Source: Halorientalis regularis (lineage in GTDB: Archaea > Halobacteriota > Halobacteria > Halobacteriales > Haloarculaceae). Taken from it: a stretch of 64,000 bases of DNA. Position 1 is the first letter of the stretch. The number at the start of each line of letters is the position of its first letter. Below are positions 35,401 through 43,796 of the stretch, piece after piece. Position numbers and translations under genes: made by a program. Under the pieces are notes generated by a model. It saw only the letters and a program-made list of their open reading frames with translations, was not told the origin of the DNA and made no database searches. Location: positions 62,001 to 126,000 of the forward strand of contig NZ_JALJCL010000002.1 in the NCBI RefSeq assembly GCF_023698535.1. The letters run 5' to 3'.

Positions 35401-37012
35401 CGTGGGTCTCATCTCCCCGCCACCGCTGCACGACATCTACTCCATCGAGGACCTCAAGCAGTTGATCCACGACCTCAAGGCGGCCAACCCCGACGCCGAC
35501 ATCAACGTCAAACTGGTCGCCGAGGACGGCATCGGCACCATCGCCGCCGGTGTGGCGAAGGCCAACGCCGACAAGGTCCACATCTCCGGTCACGACGGCG
35601 GGACCGGCGCGTCACCGAAGACCTCCATCAAGAGCGCAGGCCTGCCCTGGGAACTCGGTGTCGCCGAGGCCAACCAGATGCTCCGGGCGACGGACCTGCG
35701 CTCCCGGATCAAGGTCTCGACCGACGGCGGCATGAAGACCGGTCGCGACGTGGCCGTCGCCGCACTGTTCGGTGCCGAGGGCTACGCCTTCGGGACCGCC
35801 TCGATGGTCACCTCCGGCTGTGTGATGGCCCGGCAGTGTCACGAGAACACCTGTCCGGTCGGCGTCGCCACCCAGAACGAGAAACTGCGCGCTCGCTTCC
35901 CCGGCACGCCCGAAAACGTCATCAACTACATGACCTTCGTCGCGCAGGAACTGCGCGAGATCATGGCCGAACTCGGCTTCGAGACCGTCGACGACATGAT
36001 CGGCCGCGTGGACGTCCTCTCCCAGCGCGACGACGTAGAGCACCCCAAGGCCAAGAAACTCGACCTCTCGTCGATCCTCGCCGAGCCCGCGGGCGACGAC
36101 GACCGCTACAAGACCCGCGAACAGACGCACGAGGTCGACGAACAACTCGACTGGGATATCCTGGACGAGATCGGTGACACCATCGAGACCGGCGACCCGG
36201 TCAGCCTGTCGATGGACATCGACAACGTCGACCGCGCGGTCGGGGCGACCCTCTCGAACCGCATCTCGAAGGAACACGGCACGCCCGGCCTGCCCAGCGA
36301 CACCATCCGCGTCGACTTCGAGGGCGTGGCCGGCCAGAGCTTCGGGGCCTTCCTGCAGGACGGTGTGACCTTCGAGCTGACCGGCACCGCCAACGACTAC
36401 GTCGGCAAGGGCCTCTCCGGCGGGAAGATGATCGTCAACACGCCCGCCGAAGCGCCCTACGAGCCCGAGGAGAACACCCTGATCGGCAACGTCGCCCTCT
36501 ACGGCGCGACCCAGGGCGAGATGTACGTCAACGGCCAGGCCGGCGAGCGCTTCGCCGTCCGCAACTCCGGCGTGAAGGCCGTCGTGGAGTCGGTCGGCGA
36601 CCACGGCTGTGAGTACATGACCGGCGGCGCGGTCGCGGTGCTGGGCGACACGGGCAAGAACTTCGCGGCCGGCATGTCCGGCGGCGTCGCCTACGTCCTC
36701 GACCGCAAAGGCGACTTCGAGCGGAAGGTGAATCGTGGGATGGTCTCGACGTTCGACACGCTCGACGAACGGGACCGCTCGATGCTCCGCCGCCTGCTCG
36801 AGAACCACGTCGCCTACACCGACTCGGACCGGGCGCAGTACGTCCTCGACAACTGGGAGGCGGAACTGGACAACTTCGTGAAGGTCCTGCCCGACGCCTA
36901 CGCCGAGATCATCGAGGACGACGACGAGGCCGACGTGCGGACCGAACCGCCCGAGGCCGCGACCCCCAGTGCGGAGGCCGGCGAGGCCGCAGCGGGCCAG
37001 GCCGACGACTAA
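32450..37012 (+). CDS. gltB: glutamate synthase large subunit
   Basis: The product is 1520 aa, of the usual GltB/Fd-GOGAT size. C26 in S-N-C-G-V-G-V-V is the amidotransferase nucleophile, so the first 25 residues are a propeptide. Central and FMN domains follow (E-G-G-H-L-P-G-K-K, G-H-D-G-G-T-G-A-S-P, A-A-L-F-G-A-E-G). The 3Fe-4S ligands lie in C-V-M-A-R-Q-C-H-E-N-T-C-P. The C-terminal GXGXG beta-helix contains G-L-S-G-G-K-M-I-V and G-A-V-A-V-L-G. It makes glutamate from glutamine and 2-oxoglutarate. No gltD is adjacent, so ferredoxin may be the donor. The frame from 32324 is longer, but C26 spacing favours 32450. Confidence 0.95.
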   Translation: MVGQRTTDESASEVGLVDPTDARSNCGVGVVMDLDGGRDNDIVADGLELLENLEHRGTTGAEENTGDGAGILLQMPHEFFDAEVDADLPPRGEYAVGSLFLPRDDEAAAGLKDLVESKLAAEGLEVFHWRTVPTDNSTLGSTAVESEPRVEQAFVRPEGDVTDEEFDKRLYVARRVVENTVEDEQPAGHERFYIVSLDQDTVVYKGLLLAEQLPEYYPELTDERMASTFAMVHARFSTNTLGAWHLAHPYRNIIHNGEFNTIQGNINWMRARETDLSAEGFADHYTDAEMEKIKPIIDDPEQSDTASVDNGLELLMEGGRDLPHALRMLIPEAWRGEANMISQKRRDWYDYHASLVEPWDGPALVAATDGERIGAVLDRNGLRPCRYDILQNGRLVMSSEAGALDNDPAEIEKRGRLQPGQLFLADPNEGRVIPDDEVFDRLTDEKYAEWVDKEQVHLDDVAEGEIEPQGRVDALRSYQALYGYTYDEVDHLIQPMAEKGKDPVGSMGDDTPLSVLTEHNRPLFSYFKQLFAQVTNPPLDYIREELVTSLESRLGYQHNLLAESQDHARQLIVDSPVLTDEEMGAVKGIDENGLSTAVVDITYDPEETDLRTAVEDVRAEADEAATEHDILVLSDRSAGEDAVPIPSLLAVGGVHHHLVRNGLRNHVGLVVESGDPRTVHHFATLIGYGAGAVNPYLAYQTIEDLVAGPDGANLDTAIEAYIGAVEDGLLKTMAKMGISTVESYQGAQIFEAVGLDSDFVAEYFEGTTCRTEGMEIEDLESDLRTRYDVAFSDDPEIERQGEFEHRTGGIHHQWNPETVGTVQQAVRQGDYEKYKEFAEKINDQTQQLQTLRGLLEFDTEDRESIPIDEVEPIEDIVERFETAAMSLGSLSPEMHENNAIAMNRLGANANTGEGGEPPERFGTEKECKTKQVASGRFGVTSDYLSAAEEIQIKMAQGSKPGEGGHLPGKKVNEMIAHVRYATPGVGLISPPPLHDIYSIEDLKQLIHDLKAANPDADINVKLVAEDGIGTIAAGVAKANADKVHISGHDGGTGASPKTSIKSAGLPWELGVAEANQMLRATDLRSRIKVSTDGGMKTGRDVAVAALFGAEGYAFGTASMVTSGCVMARQCHENTCPVGVATQNEKLRARFPGTPENVINYMTFVAQELREIMAELGFETVDDMIGRVDVLSQRDDVEHPKAKKLDLSSILAEPAGDDDRYKTREQTHEVDEQLDWDILDEIGDTIETGDPVSLSMDIDNVDRAVGATLSNRISKEHGTPGLPSDTIRVDFEGVAGQSFGAFLQDGVTFELTGTANDYVGKGLSGGKMIVNTPAEAPYEPEENTLIGNVALYGATQGEMYVNGQAGERFAVRNSGVKAVVESVGDHGCEYMTGGAVAVLGDTGKNFAAGMSGGVAYVLDRKGDFERKVNRGMVSTFDTLDERDRSMLRRLLENHVAYTDSDRAQYVLDNWEAELDNFVKVLPDAYAEIIEDDDEADVRTEPPEAATPSAEAGEAAAGQADD

Positions 37013-37028
37013 CCGCCACTTTTTACGT

Positions 37029-37055
37029 CGGGGGGTCGCCGGTGGCGACCCCCCG
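37029..37055. terminator. perfect 12-bp GC hairpin after gltB
   Basis: CGGGGGGTCGCC-GGT-GGCGACCCCCCG begins 17 nt after the gltB stop and is preceded by CTTTTTACG. It is probably a transcript-end or stability structure. Confidence 0.55.
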
Positions 37056-37079
37056 AAGCAAAAACTTGGGGAAAAACCG

Positions 37080-37108
37080 CCGCGAGCGCGTCGCTGACGC
37101 GCTCGCGG
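37080..37108. terminator. perfect 13-bp hairpin, second of a pair after gltB
   Basis: CCGCGAGCGCGTC-GCT-GACGCGCTCGCGG, 24 nt after the first hairpin. Together they separate gltB from the convergent 52-codon gene. Confidence 0.5.
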
Positions 37109-37182
37109 CTGCTGTGCTTGCTGCTGGTCGTGCTCATTCTACGGCACCGCCACACTGCCCACGAAAAATTCGACCGACGGCG

Positions 37183-37341
37183 TCAGTTACTGTTCCGGAG
37201 GTCCTCGATCCGCGCTTCGAGGTCGTCGATGGCGTCTTCTACGTCCTGTTTGGCCGACTCGCTCAGCTGTTCGGCTTCCTCTGCGGCAGTGGCAAAGGTC
37301 TCCCGAACGTGTTGGAGTGCGTCGTCGGTCTGATCGGACAT
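37183..37341 (-). CDS. 52-residue acidic coiled-coil microprotein
   Basis: The product is 52 aa: it starts S-D-Q-T-D-D-A-L-Q-H-V, continues E-E-A-E-Q-L-S-E-S-A-K-Q-D-V-E-D-A and ends L-E-A-R-I-E-D-L-R-N-S-N. Regular Leu/Ile/Ala heptads indicate one long helix, perhaps a dimeric coiled coil. No signal or zinc motif is present. AT-rich sequence (about 37365-37400) lies upstream. Composition is strongly acidic like real haloarchaeal proteins. Function unknown. Confidence 0.65.
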   Translation of the reverse strand: MSDQTDDALQHVRETFATAAEEAEQLSESAKQDVEDAIDDLEARIEDLRNSN

Positions 37342-37554
37342 AGCATCGGGAACGTGTCACTCGTGAGTCATAAAGTCTGTGGCAGAATAGTTGCCATATC
37401 ACAAATCGAGCGGGCGGCCCCGACCGTCCGAGTCGAGAGACGGTCGAGCCGTCGTGTGATTGGATCGACGGTCGACAGCGACCCGGGTCCCAGCGATGCC
37501 GAGACCGCCCGGCCCGGACCGAACCTTTTCAGCCAGGGCGTCGTGAGGTGACCC

Positions 37555-38544
37555 ATGACCCAGGCGCTCGTCATCGGCGGGACGCGGTTCATCGGCCGCC
37601 ACACCGTCGCGGAGTTGCGCGACCACGGCTACGACGTAGCGATCTGCAACCGCGGCGAACACGAGAACCCCTTCGCCGACACGGCCGTCGAGCACGTCCA
37701 GGGCGACCGGACCGACGACGGCGACCTGGCCGACGCCGCCCACGCCGTCGCCCCGGACGTGGTGATCGACTGCGTGGCCTACCACCCCCGCGACGTGCGG
37801 GCCGCGACCCGGATCTTCGACGACGTCGAGGCCTACGTCTTCGTCTCCAGCGGCGCGGCCTACGGCGAGGAAGCGATCCCGAAACGCGAGGGCGAGACCA
37901 CCCTCCACGACTGCTCCGACGAACAGGCGACCGACGACTCGGAGGCGAGTTACGGCCCGCGGAAGGCCGAGGGTGACCGAGCGGTGTTCGCCGCGGCCGC
38001 GGACGGCGTGAATGCGATGAGCGTCCGGCCGTGCAACGTCTACGGCCCCCACGACTACACCGGACGGGTGGACTACTGGATCGACCGCGTGGCGAACCAC
38101 GACCGCGTCCTCGTCCCCGGCGACGGCACGAACGTCTGGCACCGGGCCTACGTCGAGGACGTGGCCGCGGCGCTCCGGATCGTCGCCGAGGACGGGACGC
38201 CGGGCGAGGCCTACAACGCGGGCGACCGCCGAGCGACGACGCTGGACGAACTGGTCGAGGGCATCGCCACGGTACTGGACGAATCGGTCGAGATCGTCCA
38301 CGCCGGACCACGGGAACTCGCGGCCGGTGACATCGACGCCGAGGAGTTCCCGCTCTATCGGGACTACCCCCACCTGCTGTCGACGGCGAAACTGTCGGGA
38401 CTGGGCTGGGCGTCGACGCCGCCCGAGGACGCACTCGCCGCGACGGTCGAAGAGTACGTCGAGAGCGACCGCGACGGGAGCGAGCACGGCCCCGACCGCG
38501 AGGCCGAGGCGCGCGTGCTGGGCGTGCTGGACACGCTGGCGTGA
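37555..38544 (+). CDS. NAD-dependent epimerase/dehydratase family protein
   Basis: The product is 329 aa, an extended short-chain dehydrogenase-like protein. The Rossmann motif is G-G-T-R-F-I-G-R-H near residue 8. D-C-V-A-Y, V-F-V-S-S-G-A-A-Y-G and an S-Y-G-P-R-K segment in the catalytic Tyr-x-x-x-Lys region follow. R-P-C-N-V-Y-G-P-H and F-P-L-Y-R-D lie in the substrate domain. This subgroup resembles plant CSP41-like and sugar-nucleotide epimerases. The substrate is unknown. It precedes egsA by 81 nt. Confidence 0.85.
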   Translation: MTQALVIGGTRFIGRHTVAELRDHGYDVAICNRGEHENPFADTAVEHVQGDRTDDGDLADAAHAVAPDVVIDCVAYHPRDVRAATRIFDDVEAYVFVSSGAAYGEEAIPKREGETTLHDCSDEQATDDSEASYGPRKAEGDRAVFAAAADGVNAMSVRPCNVYGPHDYTGRVDYWIDRVANHDRVLVPGDGTNVWHRAYVEDVAAALRIVAEDGTPGEAYNAGDRRATTLDELVEGIATVLDESVEIVHAGPRELAAGDIDAEEFPLYRDYPHLLSTAKLSGLGWASTPPEDALAATVEEYVESDRDGSEHGPDREAEARVLGVLDTLA

Positions 38545-38625
38545 GGCGATGTACTGCCGTTCCGTCGGACGCCTCATCCTCTACCGAGAGAAAAGGGTTT
38601 CACGCGTCGGCCGAGACGGGAACAC

Positions 38626-39681
38626 ATGTTCGACAAGTCGACGTGGATACGCCTGCCTCGGAACGTGGTGGTGGGGCACGGCGTCCTCGACGAGACGGTC
38701 GACGCCGTCGCCGAGTTACACCTGACGGGGCGGCCGCTCGTGGTGACGAGTCCGACGCCCCGGGAGGTGGCGGGGGACCGCGTCGTCGAGGCGTTCGGGG
38801 CCGAGGGAACCGAACCGGCGCTGACGACGGTCCAGGAGGCCAGCTTCGCCGAAGTCGAGCGCGTCATCGAGACCGCCCGGGCCGAGGAGATCGGCTTCCT
38901 GATCGGCGTCGGCGGCGGCAAAGTCATCGACATCACGAAGATGGCGGCCGACGAACTCGGGAAGGGGTTCGTCTCTGTGCCGACGGCGGCCAGCCACGAC
39001 GGCATCGTCAGCGGCCGCGGGTCGGTGCCGGAGGGGGATACGCGCCACAGCGTGGCCGCGGAACCACCCCTCGCCGTGGTCGCCGACACCGAGATCCTCG
39101 CGGAGGCCCCCTGGCGGCTGACCACCGCCGGCTGTGCCGACATCATCAGCAACTACACCGCCGTCAAGGACTGGCAACTCGCCCACCGGCTGAAAAACGT
39201 CGAGTACTCCGAGTACGCGGGCGCGCTCAGTCAGATGACCGCCGAGATGCTCGTCGAGAACGCCGGCTCGGTCAAGAAAGGGCTCGAAGAGTCGGCGTGG
39301 GTCGTCGTCAAGGCGCTGGTCTCCTCGGGTGTGGCGATGTCGATTGCGGGCTCGTCCCGGCCGGCCAGCGGCGCGGAACACCTCTTTTCCCATCAACTCG
39401 ACCGGCTCGTGCCCGGAGCGGCACTCCACGGTCACCAGGTCGGCGTCGGCTCGATCATCACGGAGTACCTCCACAGCGGCGAGACCGAGTGGCGCAAGAT
39501 CAGGGACGCGCTGGCCGGGATCGGTGCGCCGACGACCGCCGAGGAACTCGGGATCGACGACGAGACGGTGATCGAGTCGCTGACGACCGCCCACCGCATC
39601 CGGGACCGCTACACGATCCTCGGCGACGGTGTGAGCGAGGCGGCGGCCCGGGAGGCGGCCCGTGCGACCGGCGTCATATGA
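38626..39681 (+). CDS. egsA: sn-glycerol-1-phosphate dehydrogenase
   Basis: The product is 351 aa. G-V-G-G-G-K-V-I-D-I-T-K binds NAD(P), P-T-A-A-S-H-D-G is a family hallmark, and zinc ligands are supplied by D in G-C-A-D-I-I-S-N, by H in S-G-A-E-H-L-F-S-H and by H in L-H-G-H-Q-V-G-V-G. It reduces dihydroxyacetone phosphate to glycerol-1-phosphate, the backbone of archaeal ether lipids. The start fits the family. The 211-nt gap after it (39682-39892) has no supported gene. Confidence 0.96.
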   Translation: MFDKSTWIRLPRNVVVGHGVLDETVDAVAELHLTGRPLVVTSPTPREVAGDRVVEAFGAEGTEPALTTVQEASFAEVERVIETARAEEIGFLIGVGGGKVIDITKMAADELGKGFVSVPTAASHDGIVSGRGSVPEGDTRHSVAAEPPLAVVADTEILAEAPWRLTTAGCADIISNYTAVKDWQLAHRLKNVEYSEYAGALSQMTAEMLVENAGSVKKGLEESAWVVVKALVSSGVAMSIAGSSRPASGAEHLFSHQLDRLVPGAALHGHQVGVGSIITEYLHSGETEWRKIRDALAGIGAPTTAEELGIDDETVIESLTTAHRIRDRYTILGDGVSEAAAREAARATGVI

Positions 39682-39892
39682 GGAGTTGACTCTCCGGTGG
39701 GTCGGCGTGCCACTGACAGCCGGCCGCGGGCGTGCCGCCGACGTGCGTGCCGGCAAGGGTCATGCAATCAGGCACGGACTAGCAGAGAGTTAACCCGTCA
39801 CATATTTTCGACCTCTCGGAAGGCACACAACCCCCGATTGACGCCGGACGGGGATGGGGTGGTATCGAGCGGTGAGTCGACCGAAAACGCCG

Positions 39893-40792
39893 TCAGCCGA
39901 GGTCGGCGTTCCGGAAGACGGCGTGAGCCAGCAGTCCAGCGCCGACTGCCCAGGCCAGCAACGTCAGGACGGCGAACCACTCGGTGAGGTAGAACGGTGT
40001 CGGCTGGAGACTCTCGACGATCCGGGCCCGCTGTCCGATGCCGTCCATCGCGATGCCGGGGTACGGGACCGGAAAGTTCGTGAACACGAGGGAGGCCACC
40101 CGGGTGTAGGCTGCGGTCGGGCTGAGGTAGCTGAGAAGCAGGTACCAACCGCCCGATCCGGCCCGCGGGACGCCACCGAAGGGTAACGCGAGGAACTGGA
40201 TCACACCGGTCCAGGCGACGTGCGTCACGAAAAACAGCGCGAAGACTGTCGTGATCGCCTGGCGTCGCGTGTTGGCCAGTGCCGACACGCTGACTGCGAG
40301 CGTCGTGAACACGGCCCCGAGCAGGAGCGTGACGACGAACAGTCCCAGGATGGCGACGAAGAACTCTCCTGGCGCACCGAGACCGACGAAGACGGGAATC
40401 ATCACGACCATCGCGACGAAGCCGACGGCGATGCTCACGCCGATGACCGCCGTCCGGCCGAGGATCTTCCCGACGAAGATCTCCCCGCGCTCGAAGGGGA
40501 GTCCGAGCAGGAGTTTGAGGCTTCCCGACCGGCGCTCGCCGACGACCGACATGTATCCGACGACCAGCGCGATGATCGGGACGATCCAGGTAATCGGGTT
40601 CGTGAGCGTGACCAGAACGAGCTTCGGGACGACACCAGCCGGGACACCCTCCGGGAAGTTGATCTGTGAGATCCGGTAGGTGGCGAGGATCGCGATCAGG
40701 GCGAAGAGGGCGCTGACGACCCAGACTGCCTTCGATCTGACGGCGTCGTCGAAGTCCTTCCGGGCCATGACCGCGAGCTGGTGGTCCCTCAT
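39893..40792 (-). CDS. ABC-2 type transporter permease
   Basis: The product is 299 aa with six membrane helices: about 23-43, 62-83, 105-135, 143-168, 175-200 and 270-292. The segment V-G-E-R-R-S-G-S-L-K-L-L-L-G-L-P near residue 90 is typical of ABC-2 permeases of the NosY/CcmB-like kind. Its start overlaps the stop of the ATPase gene (4 nt), making a two-gene exporter. Cargo is unknown. Confidence 0.88.
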   Translation of the reverse strand: MRDHQLAVMARKDFDDAVRSKAVWVVSALFALIAILATYRISQINFPEGVPAGVVPKLVLVTLTNPITWIVPIIALVVGYMSVVGERRSGSLKLLLGLPFERGEIFVGKILGRTAVIGVSIAVGFVAMVVMIPVFVGLGAPGEFFVAILGLFVVTLLLGAVFTTLAVSVSALANTRRQAITTVFALFFVTHVAWTGVIQFLALPFGGVPRAGSGGWYLLLSYLSPTAAYTRVASLVFTNFPVPYPGIAMDGIGQRARIVESLQPTPFYLTEWFAVLTLLAWAVGAGLLAHAVFRNADLG

Positions 40793-41724
40793 GCCGACAC
40801 CTCCGCTTCGGTCTCGTCCTCGTCGATCAGTTCGGCGAACAGCTCTTCGAGCGAGGACTCGGCGGTCTCGAAGTCCACGACCGTCGCGCCGCCATCTTCG
40901 AGCCGGTTGATGACCTTCGCCTTCGCCGTCGAGTCCGACAGGTTCATCGTCAGCTCCGGCCCGTCAGCCCTGACGTTGCTCACGCCGTCCATCGCCTCCA
41001 GGTCCGACAGCGTGAGGTCCGGTTGCTGGTCGACGGTGACGTGTAGCGTGGTCCCGACGCCGACGGCGTCGCGAATCTCTTCGAGGCTCGCCACCTCGAT
41101 GAGTCGCCCCTCGTTCATGATGCCGACCCGGTCACAGACCGCCTCCACCTGCCCCAGGATGTGACTGGAGAAGAAGACGGTCGCGCCCCGGTCGACCTCC
41201 TCCCGGATGATGTCCCGCATCAGTCGGATGCCGTTGGGGTCCAGCCCGGTGGAGGGCTCGTCGAGGATCAACAGGTCCGGTTCGCCGATCAGGGCCATCC
41301 CGAGGACCAGCCGCTGGGCCATCCCCTTGGAGTAGTCCCCAGCGTTACGCTCGGCGTCAGCGGGGTCGAGCCCGACCCGGGCGAGGACATCGTCGGGGTC
41401 GTCGTCGGCCTGGCGGGCCTCCACGACGAACTCCAGGTGTCGACGGCCCGAGAGCCGTTCGTACAGCTGGTAGGCGTCGGGCAGGACGCCGACCCGCTCG
41501 CGGATGTCGACGGCCTCCCCCCGCGTCCGGTGGCCGAAGACACGCGCCTGCCCCGCGGTCGGCGGCGTGTAGTCCAGTAACATGTTGATGAGCGTCGACT
41601 TCCCGGCCCCGTTCGGTCCCAGAAAGCCGAAGACCTCCCCCTGTTCGACGGTCAGGTCGACCGAATCGACGGCGACCACCTCCCCATAGCGCCTGGTCAA
41701 GGCGTCCGTCTCGATCGCTGCCAT
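40789..41724 (-). CDS. ABC transporter ATP-binding protein
   Basis: The product is 311 aa. Walker A is G-P-N-G-A-G-K-S-T near residue 37, the signature region reads Y-S-K-G-M-A-Q-R-L, Walker B is L-L-I-L-D-E-P-S-T-G-L-D, and the switch His is in F-F-S-S-H. A C-terminal regulatory domain of about 90 residues follows. It powers the adjacent permease, probably for export. The reading frame is open far upstream, but M-A-A-I-E-T-D at 41724 is the natural start. Confidence 0.93.
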   Translation of the reverse strand: MAAIETDALTRRYGEVVAVDSVDLTVEQGEVFGFLGPNGAGKSTLINMLLDYTPPTAGQARVFGHRTRGEAVDIRERVGVLPDAYQLYERLSGRRHLEFVVEARQADDDPDDVLARVGLDPADAERNAGDYSKGMAQRLVLGMALIGEPDLLILDEPSTGLDPNGIRLMRDIIREEVDRGATVFFSSHILGQVEAVCDRVGIMNEGRLIEVASLEEIRDAVGVGTTLHVTVDQQPDLTLSDLEAMDGVSNVRADGPELTMNLSDSTAKAKVINRLEDGGATVVDFETAESSLEELFAELIDEDETEAEVSA

Positions 41725-41777
41725 ACTCACCCTCTCTACTGCCCCATCAACAAGTTTTCTGATTCGCCAGTTACACG

Positions 41778-43580
41778 TTAGACGTGCCGGTCGAGGAAGT
41801 GGACGACCGTCGTGTAGGCCTCGATCTTGTTCTCCAGCTTCGAGATGCCGTGGCCCTCGTCCTCGAAGATCAGTTTCTCGACGGGGACGCCCTGTGACCG
41901 GACTTCCTCGACGATCTGTTCGGCCTCCCCGACGGGTACCCGTGGGTCGTTCGCACCGTGGAGAACGAACAGCGGCGCCGTGATGCGGTCGGCGTGGTTG
42001 AGCGGACTGATGGCTTCGAGGAACTCCCCGTCGTCGTCGAGCGACCCATACTCGGCCTCGCGGTGTTCCTGTCGCCAGGCACCCGTATTTTCGAGGAACG
42101 TGACGAAGTTGGCGATGCCCACGGAGTCGACGCCGGCCGCCCACAGGTCCGGGTACTCCGTCAGCGCCGCGAGCACCATGAACCCGCCGTAGGAGCCACC
42201 CTTGGCGACGATTCGGTCCGGGTCGACCGCGGACTGGTCGGTGAGCCACTCGACGGCCGCCCGGATATCTTGCACCGAGTCCATCCGCTTCTCCACGTCG
42301 TCGAGGTGGGTGTAGGCCTTGCCATAGCCCGTCGAGCCGCGGACGTTGGGCTCGAAGACCGCGTAGCCCCGCGAGAGGAAGTACTGTGTCAGTCCCGAAA
42401 AGGAGGGGCGGCGCTGGCTCTCGGGGCCGCCGTGGATGTCGACGATCACGGGGACGCCGGCCGACGCCCGCACGTCCTCCGCCGGGAGCGTGAAGTAGGC
42501 GGGAATCTCCCGCCCGTCGAAGGTCTCGTAGTGGACGAGTTCGGGTTCGCGGAACGTCGAGCGCGGGATGCCGGCGGTCGAGGCCCGCGTCCACTGCTCG
42601 GTCTCGCCCGACTCGAACGCGACCCGGTGGACGTTCGTGTTGTTCGTCCGACTCGACGCCGAGAGCGCGAACACCTCGCCGTCGGGACCGAAACTCACGC
42701 CGCCCGCGGTGCCGTCGGGCAGGTCCGGCGCGGGCCGGGTGTCGTACTCGGTCGTTCCCGTCAGCTCGCCGACCGTGATCTCCGTGTAGCCGTCGACGTT
42801 CCGGGAGAACGCCAGCCGACCGGTCTCGTCGTCCAGCGCGATACCGTCGACGTTCCACGCTCCCCCGTCCTCGACGACGGCGAACGCTCCCGAATCCAGA
42901 TCCAGCCGTTCCAGCCGGAGCGTGTCGCTATCGCGGTCGGTACAGCAGTAGATCGCCTCGCCGTCGGGCCCCCAGGAGGGGCTGTTGTACCGCACGTCCC
43001 CGTCGTGGGGCGTGACGTGTTCGAGGTCGCCCGAGTCGAGATGGAGGACGTAGAGGTCCTTGTCGAACGACGAGGTGTGTTCGGTGACCAGCAGGCCGTC
43101 GTCGTCGGGACTCCAGCCCGCCAGCGCGAGCCAGCCGTCGCCCTCGTGGACGAGTTCGGCCGCCTCGCCTCGCTCGTCGCGACCCTGTACGTACACGTCG
43201 AAGACGGACTCGTCGCGGCGGTTGGCGGCGAAGGCGATCCGGTCCCCGTCGTGGGACCACCCGCCCCAGTAGTGGATGGCGTCGGGCGTGTCGGTGAGCG
43301 GGTCAACTTCGCCCGAATCCAGGTCGAGGCGGAACAGTTGCGTGAACTCGTCGCCGCCTTCGTCCATGCCGAAGGCGAGTTCGCGGCGTTCGGGCGAGAA
43401 CGAACAGAAAGTGACGCGTTCGTCGTAAAACGTGCGTTGCTCGGGCCAGCCGGCGGGTTCGTCGAGCGTCCAGATCTGTGGCGTCCCGGTCGTGTCCATC
43501 AGGAAGGCGAGAGTGCCCGCCGGACCGATGGACGCGCCGTAGGCGCTGCGGACGTTGAGGTACCGCTCCAGGTCGTGCAT
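41778..43580 (-). CDS. prolyl oligopeptidase family (S9) serine peptidase
   Basis: The product is 600 aa. An N-terminal beta-propeller (about 1-330) carries repeated W-S-P/D-G-blade motifs. The C-terminal alpha/beta hydrolase has the nucleophile G-G-S-Y-G-G, Asp in G-A-N-D-P-R-V-P and His in D-E-G-H-G-I. It cleaves short peptides, with the propeller limiting access. There is no signal peptide, so it is cytosolic. The frame extends to 44789, but that part is antisense to the glycosyltransferase; M-H-D-L-E-R-Y-L-N at 43580 is the start, with ACATAAAACG about 30 nt upstream. Confidence 0.92.
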   Translation of the reverse strand: MHDLERYLNVRSAYGASIGPAGTLAFLMDTTGTPQIWTLDEPAGWPEQRTFYDERVTFCSFSPERRELAFGMDEGGDEFTQLFRLDLDSGEVDPLTDTPDAIHYWGGWSHDGDRIAFAANRRDESVFDVYVQGRDERGEAAELVHEGDGWLALAGWSPDDDGLLVTEHTSSFDKDLYVLHLDSGDLEHVTPHDGDVRYNSPSWGPDGEAIYCCTDRDSDTLRLERLDLDSGAFAVVEDGGAWNVDGIALDDETGRLAFSRNVDGYTEITVGELTGTTEYDTRPAPDLPDGTAGGVSFGPDGEVFALSASSRTNNTNVHRVAFESGETEQWTRASTAGIPRSTFREPELVHYETFDGREIPAYFTLPAEDVRASAGVPVIVDIHGGPESQRRPSFSGLTQYFLSRGYAVFEPNVRGSTGYGKAYTHLDDVEKRMDSVQDIRAAVEWLTDQSAVDPDRIVAKGGSYGGFMVLAALTEYPDLWAAGVDSVGIANFVTFLENTGAWRQEHREAEYGSLDDDGEFLEAISPLNHADRITAPLFVLHGANDPRVPVGEAEQIVEEVRSQGVPVEKLIFEDEGHGISKLENKIEAYTTVVHFLDRHV

Positions 43581-43589
43581 GGCTGTGGA

Positions 43590-43745
43590 TCGGACGGAGT
43601 CCCTATACGTTTTATGTGGGGAGTCGCGACCGCAGAGAGCGACTCCGAGTGCGCGAACGGCGACCGCAGGGAGCCGTGAGCCGGACGACTCGACCGGAGG
43701 GAGAGTCGCCGGACGGGCGAGCGGTCGGATTCCGTCCGCGACTCC
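43590..43745. repeat. purine-rich, repeat-like divergent intergenic DNA
   Basis: The words GCGACCGCAGAGAGCGAC and GCGACCGCAGGGAGCC recur in this 156-nt stretch between the S9 peptidase and the glycosyltransferase. Promoter elements for both genes lie at its ends (ACATAAAACG near 43610; GGATTTTTGAGC near 43765). Confidence 0.4.
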
Positions 43746-43796
43746 GTGTCGGACAAAGGACAGGGATTTTTGAGCGGTCGCCGTGTCCCCCCGGGT

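Noticed and set aside
37029-37108. Possible CRISPR or origin-type repeat
   Set aside because: There are only two unrelated hairpins, with no repeat-spacer pattern or origin-box array.
39676-39763. 28-codon minus-strand ORF after egsA
   Set aside because: Too short, no motif and no promoter support.
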